DNA of 64,000 nt from Uloborus plumipes (GCA_038373865.1 JAXGGA010001189.1:101310-165309); one strand, 5' to 3'; shown: positions 32,198 to 43,875, numbered from the stretch's first letter. Program-made: numbers and translations. Notes: a model not told the origin generated them from the letters alone.

Positions 32198-32877
32198 CTA
32201 GATCAAATTAGAATTCATGTCATACTATGGCTATTCTTCTATCAAATACTGATTTTCATACTTTTGCTAGTATGGTCTTATCACAAAAAAACCTTTACAA
32301 TATTCGGTGAACTTTATCAACATCACCCAATGTGGGTCAAATTGATACACAAGCGCATAATCTATGATGGTGACGTTATAACCAACGGAATAAAGTTTTC
32401 AACATTTGTTTTAAAGACTTACATAAAAGGATTGAAGTATCAATCAGAGATAGATAAACTTAGATCTGATTTACAGCTAATACAAACATAAGTATGTATA
32501 GCGTCTTCAGCATGCTCTCTTTTAAGTATTTTAACATGAATTTGCGTTTTTATGGTCATTGCTAGGCATTTTTGCAAAACGAAAGAACATTTGGATCTTT
32601 GGGAGTTGAATTATTATGCGTATTAACTTGACCTAAGTGCGATTAATCAACTTGATTGAGTCATATCGCCACTGCTGTAATTCAAAAACGTTACGAAAAG
32701 CACACTGCGAATATAAATAACTTAAGAACAAAGTGGGACAACGTATAAAAAAGTCCTTCCTCCTTGTAATTAGTGGGGGAATACCGTCACGTGACTTTCG
32801 GACGGGAGATAGTTCGAATGCTCGAAAATGTTCGCCTCTTTCTATTACGTCCGAAAAACCACTTCGTTCGACCGGAT
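32198..32877. other. Unrecognised DNA
   Basis: An open frame at 32264-32491 (75 codons) has no motif I recognise. The minus-strand open frame 32633-33268 runs into the inverted repeat at 32878-33285 and is not supported as a gene. Confidence 0.45.
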
Positions 32878-33285
32878 CGGTCGTTGTGTGAATAGGCCTT
32901 TGTCCGAACGACACGTCCGTCACGATTTTTCTTCCCCAGCGAACGGACGTACGTCCTCCAAATAGGGAGAGACATTCATACTGTGCATACGAACGACAAG
33001 CACATGACTGTATTCGTCCAATAAAAGAAATGGCGCGCTCACCTTGTAGAAACCAATAAAACGCTAGTTCAGCAGGCCTTGAATCAAGATGGTGCTTGTA
33101 CTCGGCTCTGATTGATTGCTTGTTTGCTGGACGTACGACCGTCACGACAAATATCTTATTTCGCCGTACGGCGACGGGTTTCGATTGTGACGGCCTGCTG
33201 TCATGGCAACGTTGATCGAAAACTGGTTTCTGGGGAAAAAAATCGTGACGGACGTGTCGTTTGGACATAGTGTAAATGACCCTTT
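32878..33285. repeat. Inverted-repeat block (foldback MITE candidate)
   Basis: About 55 bp at 32886-32942 (GTCCGAACGACACGTCCGTC core) is inverted at 33228-33284 (GACGGACGTGTCGTTTGGAC). Further inside, GGACGTACGTCC-like and GGACGTACGACC-like words also face each other. CG-rich compared with its surroundings. The outer ends are unclear (AGGCC / GACCCTTTAA). Confidence 0.65.
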
Positions 33286-33336
33286 AAGGTTTTCACGGCC
33301 GGTGTCATTATGAAGAGGGTTCATCTCCGGGCTATT

Positions 33337-33500
33337 GGTCGTGACCGGAATGGAAAAGAAAATCCAGACGTTTCGTCAAACACATCATCAGTGACACTCA
33401 TCGTCAACTGACATCATCAATAGTAAAGTTTGGTGTGAAATTTCAACCACTGCTTGATGAAGAGTCTGGATTTTCTTTCCCATTCCTACCACGGCCAATA
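33337..33500. repeat. Inverted repeat with hammerhead-like core in the left arm
   Basis: GGAATGGAAAAGAAAATCCA at about 33345-33365 is inverted at 33469-33486 (TGGATTTTCTTTCCCATTCC). GTCGTGACC at the left faces CCACGGCC at the right. The left arm, read on the minus strand, continues into a hammerhead-like core. The right arm has a damaged version (CTTGATGAAGAGTCTGG). Confidence 0.65.
33355..33400 (-). ncRNA. Hammerhead-like motif with GUC cleavage triplet
   Basis: On the minus strand CTGATGA (33385-33391) is followed by an extra T, a weak stem II (GT...AC), then GAAAC (33370-33374) and immediately GTC (33367-33369). ACGT between them is self-complementary, so stem III could form only between two molecules. 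Stem I is about 3 bp. Probably a decayed ribozyme. Confidence 0.45.
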
Positions 33501-33544
33501 AACCCGGAAATGTCATCTCTTCACAATAACAATGAGTAAAAACT

Positions 33545-33597
33545 CAGCAAACAGCTGTTTCGAGGCTGTAAAATACCATCCTCACCACCAGTGCATA
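33545..33597 (-). ncRNA. Degenerate hammerhead-like core
   Basis: On the minus strand GCA (stem I) is followed by CTGGTGG (33585-33591; A-to-G changes in CTGATGA), an extra T, a 4-bp stem GAGG/CCTC, GAAAC (33557-33561), the palindrome ACAGCTGT, T, and TGC, which pairs with the GCA. The overall fold is kept, but the catalytic A-to-G changes should abolish cleavage. Confidence 0.45.
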
Positions 33598-33812
33598 AAA
33601 ACGAAGACTATACTACACTGCAACGTCTCTTGACAACAACATCGTGACGTCAGCGTGACGTTTGCGTGACGTTAGCCAATGAAAAACGAGCTAGATAAAA
33701 CGTCACAGCCTACTTAACGAATTAGAGGAGATCGCTGACTGCTTGTGAGCTCTTGTTGGCTCCGCCCGTTGTGACGTTCAGTGTCAAGTTAAGTTGCTGT
33801 CTAGTATAGTTC
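33545..33812 (+). repeat. Dispersed repeat, paired with 12658-12893
   Basis: Homologous in reverse orientation to 12658-12893 over most of its length. Contains CGTGACGTCAGCGTGACG-type words and ends near AAGTTAAGTTGCTGTCTAGT. It carries a hammerhead-like core at the same relative place as the other copy. Confidence 0.7.
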
Positions 33813-35030
33813 ACATGTCCTAAACAGTCAAGTGAACGAGAAATGAGATACATGCAGAAGTAAATAAGACCCAAGAAGCGGGAACTGGAAGCGGTTACAC
33901 ACACGCATGCACAAACATATGCGCTCAAACACACACGTCTCTATACGCACGTTTACACACACACACGACTTTACACACCTATTGCAATTCTTGGTTGCAA
34001 AAAACATTATTTGAATGCAAGGGGCCAAAGCTTAAATTTATTTATTTATTTTTAAAGCGAAAATAGATAAAACATAGCATTTTAAGAATCAGTAATTATG
34101 TGATAAACAAAAAATTCTATGATATAATACAAAGAGTCTTCTTCTCTGTTTAAATAGACTGGAGCTATACGTTACAGCAGTTATATTCATCTCACATGAC
34201 TACCAAATGGTAAAATCTAGAATCTATTTCATACAACTGCGGAACCTGTGTACAAATTTTTTGCTAGAAAATAGGTTTTAGCAAATATAATATTTTTTAC
34301 TTAATACTTTTACGTAATACCTTTTTAAGCTTAAATGCTCTTATATATATTAAAAGACCATTAGAAATAGTTGGCAAAGATAATTTATATATAGAAATGC
34401 GGATAAAATATTTAAATTAGACGCAAGCATTAGAAAAATTTTAAAGAAACTTTTTCATTAAAGAAAAACAACAACAACCGCTGTTTAAAAAATATTCGAT
34501 TAATTATCTTTAATACTTCTTTCAAATTTCCCCAGCTTTTTATTTTTATTTTTACCTATGTCTTTTCTCTCCGCATTTGCATTTGAAGAAAATATTCATA
34601 TGAATTTAAAAACTATTATTTGTGGAAACTTTTCGAAATATGTGTTTTCTCTTGGTAATTAAAATTTTAAACGCTAAGTAATGTTTCGAAATTGCTCCTT
34701 TGTGAGCAATTTATTTAAATAATGGTTATGTTTCGTAATTTCTCTTCAGAGAATTACAAAACTTTTAGACATTTATGAAATTTTATTTGAAAATTCAATT
34801 CATGTTGTGCTAAAATTCTGAAAATAATGTTCGTTACTATTAGACATTTTATGAAGCTTTCATTATATGTCAGTAAATTCAAATTATAGAAATTTCTACA
34901 CAAAAAATGATAAGGAAATATAACAGTACTCTGAGTAGTATAAAACATTTTGGAAAAAAAGGAACGACTTCAAAAGTGCAGATTAAAATTGCTGTGAAAA
35001 TTTTCATCTTTAAACACCATTGATATTACC
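33813..35030. other. AT-rich DNA with a CA-rich stretch
   Basis: CA/CACACA-rich sequence at about 33895-33970. The rest shows no gene or element ends. The open frames over the CA stretch are low-complexity artefacts. Confidence 0.5.
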
Positions 35031-35200
35031 CTGCTCAAAACAATTAGGGGGGCACATGGTTTTAACAAAATTACGCAAAGAGGCATATCAATAAGTAATA
35101 TAAAATAGCGTCCATAATTTAAAGCCTACCAGGAAGCGAAGAAGAAAAGAATACGTTCAAATTCAAGTTAATGACGTCAAAAGCCAGAAAAAGGAGATAA

Positions 35201-35335
35201 GGGCCCTGCTCTACATTGACGTAAAGCAGAAAAATAAAGCAGAAACGTAAAATGGATTACATAGTGTTCCTATGGAAGTACCCGGATTTTCGGTTTCTGC
35301 GTTCGGTTTCGGTCGCGTTTTACGGTGATGTGGAG
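35201..35335. mobile_element. Second copy of the 130-bp MITE
   Basis: Aligned with 9377-9506 from GGGCCCTGCTCTACATTGAC to GTGATGTGGAG, with the shared stretches GTGTTCCTATGGAA and CGGTTTCGGTCGCGTTTT. The right end is less complete than in the first copy and no clean duplication is visible. Confidence 0.7.
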
Positions 35336-35443
35336 AAATCAAGATGTTGCAGAAACGCTCGTTTTATTGCCGCAACTGTAAAATTCGATTGCGCACATTT
35401 TTTTTACATTTTTTTTTTTTTTTTGAGACAAGGTCACTTGAGA

Positions 35444-36463
35444 ATGTCTCAACATCGTGATTTACCGGAATCCATGTCATGGCGTGCTATACGCAGGCTG
35501 GAAATCCGGGAAAACACAAAGTAGTGTCGCGGATGATGTTGGAGTTGTCAGAAGTGTTGCAAAGCTGTGGAATCGATTCGAAGAAACAGAAAATGTCTGA
35601 CTTCGATCAGTGCAAGGTCAGCCACGCGCCCTACAGCAACTGATGACCGGTATATACAGTTAACAGCCCGTTGAAACAGAATAGAGAATGCTACGCATGT
35701 GTAAAGACAGTTGCTCTTGCCAATAGGACGAAGGGTGTCCAGTCAAACAGTACGTAATTGGCTTCATGAGGGAGGGCTCTATGCACGTAAGCCAATGGTC
35801 ATTTCGTTGACTCCTCACCACCATGTGACCCGAAGAAGATGGGCTGTTGAACATCGAGATTGGGAGCAACATGATTTGAGTGCTGTTTACAGACGAGTCT
35901 CGATTCACTCTGGAGAGTTACACCAGACGTGTTCTGGTATGAAGGGACAGTTGCACTCGAAATAACCCCGCATTCGTTCGTGACAGGTCACAATACAGGC
36001 GAGCTGGTAGGATGGTATGGGGTGGAATCAGCATACTCGGACGTACGAACCTGTATACCATTTGGAATGGCACTTGGACGGGCCGAAGGCATGCAGACGA
36101 GATACTGAGACCTCATGTCATCCCTTAAGCTGGAACTATTGGAGATTCCTTTGTTTTGCAAGACGATATTGCTCGACGGCAGAGAGCTCGTCTTATGGAA
36201 AACATGCTTGAAGCTGAAAAAATATATCGTATGGAATGGATAGCGTGCTCTACTGATCTGAATCCAATCAATTATGTTTGGGACATACTCAGACGATGCA
36301 TTGCTGTGCGACCAAGGTCGTCTGTTTCTGTCCGAAACTTGGAGATTGCATTCTTGAGGAGTGGAACAGTATTCCCCAAAGTCAGATCGATAACTTTATT
36401 GTATCCATGCCAAGCAGGTTTACAGCAGTCTTAGGTGTTCAAAGAGACCACACGCCTTATTAA
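35444..36463 (+). pseudogene. Tc1-like transposase pseudogene
   Basis: A transposase of about 340 residues can be followed across several frames. It starts MSQHRDLPESMSWRAIRRLE (35444). Then come a QTVRNWLHEGGLYARKP segment, EHRDWEQHD, the DESRF-like first Asp box, AGRMVWGGIS, LENMLEA-like and LNPIN..WD segments, and finally an IDNFIVSMPSRF tail with a stop at 36461-36463. The first Asp (DESRF) survives. In the last box the catalytic Glu of PIEH..WD is replaced by Asn (PINYVWD). At least five frame changes and some small deletions occur. I associate this lineage with spider genomes from memory; that is not proof. Not functional. Confidence 0.88.
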
Positions 36464-36718
36464 AACTCATGCATCATGTCTAAGCAGTTGGTTTTTTTTT
36501 TTTTTTCATCTTTAACATGAAACCAAATTGTTGCCCTAATTCAGCTTTTCATGTTTTTTCCACATTTTCAAAGAATCAAAGATTAATTCCAAAGTTTTTA
36601 GGTTTTTTTCTCTGTATTGTGCATTGATACGTGTGTACTATCCATTGTATGCCAATCAGTAGCTTTCTTGCACGGTTTTCTTCACTTTTTTGCTTTCTCC
36701 CCTAATTGTTTTAAGCAG

Positions 36719-37472
36719 TATACTTTAAAGTATAAGTTTTGAAGTCGGCGTAAAAACAATGGGTAGAACATTACATAATCATTCTTCGTTCACATTTTTT
36801 CAGAAAAACACTCGAAATTGAGAAGGAAACATTTACGCCGTTTTTATTTAGCCGTTATATAATTATTTGAAACTGATAAATGATTACGTATTATTTTACT
36901 CGTTCTTTTTGCTCGAACTTCAAAACTTACGCTTAAAAGTGGTATTTATGGTATTCAAAGAATATTTTTTTTTTTTTTTTTTACTTTTCAGAGAAAATTT
37001 AGCTGCATTTTTAAAGTCGGTTCGATTTTTTTTCAAACTTGTTTTTATTAAATTCCTTTTAGTGTAAATGTATTACATCACGACGTTTACATCACGACGT
37101 TTCCTTTGATTGTTTCATATAAATGCTCCATATTACACACATCAAAGCGTCTTAAATTTTCAGCGATATACACTTAAAACTAATCCTTGTTCCTCTCTGT
37201 AATTTATGTGTATGAAAATTCAATTAAAAAACTTTTAAATTAACTGCATCTCAAATTATGGTATATTTCAAAACAATACGAAATAGCAGTTATATAAAAA
37301 TCACATTTACTCTGTGAATTTTCCCCGTTGTCTTATAGACTAAAAAAAACTACATACCACCAAAAAATGGTAGTAATGAATTTCATGTTTGCTTCACAGA
37401 GAAGTTTTTATTCAAAATTTTCATTATGATTATTATTAATGTTACCGTTTCACAGCATGTTTTATTATAACA
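36719..37472. other. AT-rich DNA, nothing recognised
   Basis: Contains poly-T at about 36966-36982 and a direct repeat of ACATCACGACGTTT at about 37076-37101. No element ends or genes. Confidence 0.5.
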
Positions 37473-37861
37473 ACTAGCTGCGTGGCCCGGCGTTGCACGG
37501 GCTGTAATGTAGTGAAGGCAGTTTGAGAAAACTACTCGCCGCCAAGGCGGCTCGCCTTTAAAGTAGCGAGGAAAGTTTCAACAAACTACTCGCCACCAAG
37601 GCGGCTCGCCTTTAAAGTAGTGAGAAAAGTTTAAATAGTTTACTCGCCGTCAAGGCGGCTCGCCTTTACAGTAGCGAGGAAAGTTTCAATAAACTACTCG
37701 CCGCCAAGGCGGCTCGCCTTTAAAATACCAAGGAAAAGTTAAACCAACTACTCCCCGCTAAAACGACTCGCTAAAAAGCTTTCCTGTATCAAAGAATCAA
37801 TCGCGTTTATTTGCTCATGCTTCCTCAAAAAGAAAGACGATGTCAAGTAGCGCATACTTAG

Positions 37862-40144
37862 TAGGGTGGGTCGAAAAAAGCTTTTTTTTTCTGATCAATT
37901 TCTAATAGCACGGAAAACTTGCCCATGGGCATCCTAATAACGGGAAAAATAATTAAAAAAATAATTAATTACTTTTGTAATCGCGCAAGAGCTCTAAAGT
38001 TTAGAAAAAAAGATAAAATTCTGTAATTTTTAAAGATGAATATTTTTTCAAAAAATATTTTTTTTTTAATTTCTAATAGTGCGGAAAACTTGCGAATGGG
38101 TATTATAATAACGGGAAAAATAATTAAAAATATAATTAATTACTTTTGTAATCGCGCAAGAGCTCTAAAGTTTAGAAAAAAAGAGAAAAATCTGTAATTT
38201 TTAGAGATGAATTTTTTTTTTCAAAAAATATTTTTTTTTATTTCTAATAGTGCGGAAAACTTGTGCCAGGGCTTAATAATAACAGCAAAAATAATTTAAA
38301 AATAATTAATTATCTTTGAAACCACGCATAAGGTCTAAAATTTCGAAAAAAAAGAGAGAAATCTGTAATTTTTAAAAATATATAATTATTTAAAAAAATG
38401 TTTTTTTATATTTAATAGTATAAAAACTACTTTTGTAGCTATAAAAATTGGTTTAAAAAAACTTGGGGTACATTGTCGCTCGTTTGAATTTGCGCAAAAA
38501 CCCTAAAAATCCTTTTTTTTTTTTTTTGAAAAAATCACATATCGCAGCTTATTGTACATTTTAGCATATTTTTTAGATTCTAAAATAATACTAAATAAAG
38601 TACCAGCCACATCCTACCCAATCAACCAACCATTTTGGGTGTGCTTACTTACACCTTTTGAATTCTGACTTCGAATCAAATTTTTGCATTAAAGATCTTG
38701 ATTTTAAGGTTGTCTTAATAAAACCCTCTTGGTTTTCATTCCCGCAAACTTTAGCAGCAGCCTCTGTAACTAGTTTTACACACCTCTCCACTAACTGAGT
38801 GTGGCAGGGAAATTTCAAGTAATCAAATTCTGGAAGGATTTTTTCTTTCAATAGGATTGAAATATTTTCTGTAGACATATTTGACAGAAGGGGTGTAGGT
38901 GTCAGCTTACAATTTGTCCAATCAATTAGTTCAGGATAGTCAGTGGCTTCAAAGTTAATTGGAGAAAGCTTGAAAGCTCTAATGTGGCCCACTACTGGCG
39001 GCTCATTTTCTGGCTTTCAGTATCTTCCTGTAGCCCAACTCTCTAATGTGCTGTCTGTTATCCATTATCATCGCCAGTATGAGAATCTCTAGATGGCAGA
39101 AGAAAGAGTTTCTCTGAATGACTGGATCGATTTTTTTTATGTTGTCCGGAAAATGTCTGGTTGTTTGAATGATCTTTAATACGTGCTTCGGATCATCTTT
39201 CACAGTGTTGTGCGCTTTAATATTGAACCAAACAGGAGCGTAGGTCTTTACAATGTAATTTGCAAGGGTCTTCATTTCGCTTGTCGGACTTATTTGGGAA
39301 ACATAAAGTCTCAACACCCGGTTTGCACAAGTTAACCTCTGGAATGGCTGAGGGGTCCAGGATTTTTTACTGCTAATTCTGGATCACAGATTCCTGTGCT
39401 GACTGCTTGAACAATGTCTAAAAGATATTTCTAATCTTTACTGAGGTCAGTTTTTGATTTATTGTGATGGTAATACATTCATGCATAGAAAGTTTTTCTC
39501 TTCTGTCTTCTCTTTTAGCCAGTTTAACTGTCTCTTTTCTGTCCAACGTTTTTCCCGTTATTAGGATGCCCATGCGCAAGTTTTCCGCACTATTAGAAAT
39601 TTAAAAAGTATTTTAAAAAAATATATTTATCTTTAAAAATGACAGATTTTCCTCTTTTTTTCTAAAATTTAGAGCTCTTGCGGGATTACAAAAGTAATTA
39701 ATTATTATTTTTATTATTTTTCCCGTTATTAGGATGCCCATGAGCAAGTTTTCCGTGCTATTAGAAATTTAAAAAAGTATATATTGAAAAAAATATTCAT
39801 CTTTAAAAATGACAGATTTTTCTCTTTTTTTCTAAACTTTAGAGCTCTTGCGCGATTACAAAAGTAATTAATTATTTTTTAAATTATTTTTCCCGTTATT
39901 AGGATGCCCATGCGTAAGTTTCCCCACTGTTAGAAATTTAAAAAAGTATTTTCTGAAAAAAATATTTATCTTTAAAATGACAGATTTTTCTCTTTTTTCT
40001 AAACTTTAGAGCTCTTGCGCGATTACAACAGTAATTAATTATTTTTTTTAATTATTTTTCCCGTTATTAGGATGCCCATGGGCAAGTTTTCCGTGCTATT
40101 AGAAATTGATCAGAAAAAAAAAAAGCTTTTTTCGACCCACCCTA
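37862..40144. mobile_element. 8-bp-TSD transposon with inverted arms of ~172-bp repeats
   Basis: Ends TAGGGTGGGTCGAAAAAAGC and its reverse complement are perfect over 20 bp. The exact 8-bp duplication ATACTTAG lies at 37854-37861 and 40145-40152, and the other tandem units show the uninterrupted site CATACTTAGCACTC. Each arm is made of three to four copies of a ~172-bp unit (word GGGCATCCTAATAACGGGAA), inverted between arms. A broken coding region lies in the middle on the minus strand. The 8-bp duplication fits hAT or P-type elements; the superfamily is not settled. Confidence 0.9.
38645..39452 (-). pseudogene. Element-encoded protein of unknown family, frameshifted
   Basis: About 265 residues are readable on the minus strand. 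The order is DIVQAVSTGICDPELAV, then NRVLRLYVSQISPTSE, then WFNIKAHNTVKDDPKH, then DPVIQRNSFF and IRELGYRKILKAR. After a frameshift near 39000 come VGHIRAFKLSPINF, the block FPCHTQLVERCVKLVTEAA, then NQEGFIKTTLKSR and a stop after 38645. Other breaks are a stop upstream of DIVQAV and a 1-bp loss near 39335. I recognise the pattern (CHTQxVERCVKLVTEA, RxLRLYVS) from many uncharacterised repeat-encoded arthropod proteins, but know no reaction for it. It sits inside an 8-bp-TSD transposon, so it may be the remnant of its transposase. No catalytic motif is identified. Confidence 0.7.
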
Positions 40145-41151
40145 ATACTTAGCACTCTCCCTAAATAACATGTATAATTCCTTACCAAAAACAATTATTT
40201 CCAAACCACTTTCTTCCTGTAAAATTAATTGCAAAACTCTAAACGAAAAAGTTCTTTTAATATTTGGATCGCAGCCAAAAAAAGTCCCTTCTAAAAACAG
40301 CAATTGCAATTTTATTTATAAACACATTTTCAAAATGGTGCCAGAGAAAAAATATGTCATTAATAATTAGAATAAAAACAATTGTTAGAACTTTGTTATA
40401 ACACGTATTCAAAACGACAATGGAAAAAAATAACACTCTTTCATTTTAAAAAGTTCAATTTAATTAACGTTTTAATTTAAAACCGCAACGGAAAGAAATA
40501 AATATCTTGGAATTTTAAATAGTTCAATAATTGAATTAACGTTTTAATTTAAAATGGCAACGGTAAGAAATAAATGTCTTGGAATTTTAAATAGTTCAAT
40601 CATTTAATTAACGCTTTAATTTAAAATAGTAACGGAAAGAAACAAAAGTCTTGGAATTTTAAATAGTTCAATAATTTAATTAACGCTTTAATTTAAAATG
40701 GCAACGGAAAGAAATAAATGTCTTGGAATTTTAAATAGTTCAACCATTTAATTAACGCTTTAATTTAAAATAGGTACGGAAAGAAACAAAAGTTTTGGAA
40801 TTTTAAATAGTTCAATAATTTAATTAACGCTTTAATTTAAAATAGGTACGTAAAGAAACAAAAGTTTTGGAATTTTAAATAGTTCAATAATTTAATTAAC
40901 GCTTTAATTTAAAATGGCAACGGAAAGAAATAAATGTCTTGGAATTTTAAAAGTGCAAAGAATTTAATTAACGCTTTAATTAATATCTCAGCTAATTAAC
41001 GTCGTACAATTACGCGGTTGGTCTTATTGTCTTCCTTAGAAAATTTCAAATCGAATGGGTATATGTTTGATTCTTTACGCTTAGCGGTTTTTGAGGAGTT
41101 CAAGCTTCAGACGGACAGACAGACAGACGCGGACAGATTTTAATAGTAGTA

Positions 41152-42583
41152 ACTAGCTGCGTGGCCCGGCGTTGCACGGGCTTTAATGTAGTGAAGGCAG
41201 TTTGAGAAAACTACTCGCCACCAAGGCGGCTCGCCTTTAAAGTAGCGAGGAAAGTTTCAACAAACTACTCGCCACCAAGGCGGCTGGCCTTTACAGTAGC
41301 GAGGAAAATTTCAATAAACTACTCTCCGCCAAGGCGGCTCGCCTTTAAAGTACCAAGGAAAAGTTTAACAAACTACTCCCCGTTTAAGCAGCTCGCTAAA
41401 AACCTTTCCTGCATCAAAAAATCAATCAAATTATTTACACATGCTTCCTCAAAAATAAAGACGATGTCAAGTAGTGCATACTTAGCACTCTCCCTAAATA
41501 ACAAATAAGATTCCTTATCAAATACAATTATTTCCAAACCGCTTTCTTAATGTAAAATTAATTGCAAAATTCTAAACGAAAAAGTTCTTTTAATATTTGG
41601 ATCGCAGCCAAAAAAGTTCCTTCTAAAAACATCAATTGCAATTTTATTTAAAAACACATTTTCAAAATAGTACCAGAGAAAAAATATGTCATTAATAATT
41701 AGAATAAAAACAATTGTTAGAACTTTGTTATAACACGTATTCAAAATGACAATGGAAAAAAATAACACTCGTTCATTTTAAAAAATTCAATTTAGTTAAC
41801 GTTTTAATTTAAAATCGCAACGGAAAGAAATAAATATCTTGGAATTTTAAATAGTTCAATAATTTAATTAACGTTTTGATTCAAAATGGCAACGGTAAGA
41901 AATAAAAGTCTTGGAATTTTAAATAGTTCAACTATTTAATTAACGCTTTAATTTAAAATGGCTACGGAAAGAAATAAAAGTCTTGGAATTTCAAATAGTT
42001 CAATAATTTAATTAACGTTTTAATTCAAAATGGCAACGGTAAGAAATAAAAGTCTTGGAATTTAAAATAGTGTAATAATTTAATTAACGCTTTAATTTAA
42101 AACGGCGACTGAAAGAAAGAAATCTCTTGTAATTTTAAATAGTTCAATAATTTAACTAACGTTTTAATTCAAAATGGCAACGGTAAGAAATAACAGTCTT
42201 GGAATTTTAAATAGTTCAACAATTAATTAACGTTTTAATTCAAAATGGCAACGGTAAGAAATAAATGTCCTGGAATTTTAAATAGTTCAATAATTTAATT
42301 AACGCTTTAATTTAAAATGGCAACGGTAAGAAATAAAATTTTGGAATTTAAAATAGTTGCAATAATTCAATTAACGCATTTAATATAAAATGGCAACTGA
42401 AGAAATAAATGTCTTGGAACTTTTAAAAGTGCAAAGAATTTAATTAACGTTTTAATTAATATCTCAGCTATTTAACGTCGTACAATTACGCGGTTGGTCT
42501 TATTGTCTTCCTTAGAAAATTTCGAATCGAATGGTATTATGTTTGATTCTCTACGCTCAGCGGTTTTTGAGGAGTTCAAGCTT

Positions 42584-42617
<34 letters not shown>

Positions 42618-42639
42618 CGAACATATTTTAATACTAGTA
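41152..42639 (-). mobile_element. Helitron-like tandem unit 2
   Basis: A 1488-bp unit starting ACTAGCTGCGTGGCCCGG directly after the end of unit 1. It has 54-bp repeats with the GCCACCAAGGCGGCT hairpin, a conserved middle (which gives the incidental 73-codon minus-strand frame at 41547-41768), about nine 72-bp minisatellite repeats and a GACA tract. It is longer than units 3 and 4 because of more minisatellite copies. Confidence 0.8.
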
Positions 42640-43875
42640 ACTAGCTGCGTGGCCCGGCGTTGCACGGGCTTTAAATGTAGTGAAGGCAGTTTGAGAAAAC
42701 TACTCGCCACCAAGGCGGCTCGCCTTTAAAGTAGCGAGGGAAAGTTTCAACAAACTACTCGCCACCAAGCGCGGCTCGCCTTTAAAGTACCAAGGAAAAG
42801 TTTAACAAACTACTCCCCGTTTAAGCAGCTCGCTAAAAACCTTTCCTGCATCAAAGAATCAATCAAATTATTTACACATGCTTCCTCAAAAATAAAGACG
42901 ATGTCAAGTAGTGCATACTTAGCACTCTCCCTAAATAACAAATAAGATTCCTTATCAAAAACAATTATTTCCAAACCGCTTTCTTATGGTAAAACTAATT
43001 GCAAAATTCTAAACGAAAAAGTTCTTTTAATATTTGGATCGCAGACAAAAAAGTTCCTTCTAAAAACAGCAATTGCAATTTTATTTAAAAACACATTTTC
43101 AAAATAGTACCAGAGAAAAAATATGTCATTAATAATTAGAATAAAAACAATTGTTAGAACTTTGTTATAACACGTATTCAAAATGACAATGGAAAAAAAT
43201 AACACTCGTTCATTTTAAAAAGTTCAATTTAGTTAACGTTTTAATTTAAAATCGCAACGGAAAGAAATAAATATCTTGGAATTTTAAATAGTTCAATAAT
43301 TTAGTTAACGTTTTAATTTAAAATCGCAAAGGAAAGAAATAAATATATTGGAATTTTAAATAGTTCAATAATTTAATCAACGTTTTGATTCAAAATGGCA
43401 ACGGTAAGAAATAAAAGTCTTGAAATTTTAAATAGTTCAACTATTTAATTAACGCTTTAATTTAAAATGGCTACGGAAAGAAATAACAGTCTTGGAATTT
43501 CAAATAGTTCAATAATTTAATTAACGTTTTAATTCAAAATGGCAACGGTAAGAAATAAATGTCCTGGAATTTTAAATAGTTCAATAATTTAATTAACGCT
43601 TTAATTTAAAATGGCAACGGTAAGAAATAAAATTTTGGAATTTAAAATAGTGCAATAATTCAATTAACGCTTTAATATAAATTGGCAACTGAAAGAAATA
43701 AATGTCTTGGAACTTTAAAAATGCAAAGAATTTAATTAACGTTTTAATTAATATCTCAGCTATTTAACGTCGTACAATTACGCGGTTGGTCTTATTGTCT
43801 TCCTTAGAAAATTTCGAATCGAATGGTATTATGTTTGATTCTCTACGCTCAGCGGTTTTTGAGGAGTTCAAGCTT

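Larger units (their letters stand above)
35031..36718 (+). mobile_element. Decayed Tc1-like transposon
   Basis: Terminal inverted repeats CTGCTCAAAACAATTAGGGG (35031) and its near-match reversed at 36699-36718 (one C/T change in 20). TA follows the right end (36719-36720). It contains a broken transposase (35444-36463) and, upstream of it, a copy of the 130-bp MITE (35201-35335). About 1.69 kb with the MITE. Confidence 0.88.
37473..41151 (-). mobile_element. Helitron-like tandem unit 1, interrupted
   Basis: On the minus strand the unit ends with the hairpin GCCCG...CGGGC and CACGCAGCTAG followed by T, which fits a Helitron 3' terminus (hairpin, then CTRR). At its other end it has a GACA tract and ATTTTAATAGTAGT. 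It contains four 54-bp repeats built on GCCACCAAGGCGGCTCGCC (37531-37745) and eight or so 72-bp minisatellite units (about 40440-40975). A 2.3-kb element is inserted at 37862-40144. No Rep/helicase coding is present, so it is non-autonomous if a Helitron. Confidence 0.75.

Noticed and set aside
32633..33268. 211-codon minus-strand open frame
   Set aside because: It spans an inverted-repeat block and unrelated flanks and has no recognisable domain; CG-rich composition explains the lack of stops.
37531..37745. Spaced palindromic repeats resembling a CRISPR array
   Set aside because: The 54-bp units repeat as a whole with no unique spacers, in a eukaryotic transposon setting.
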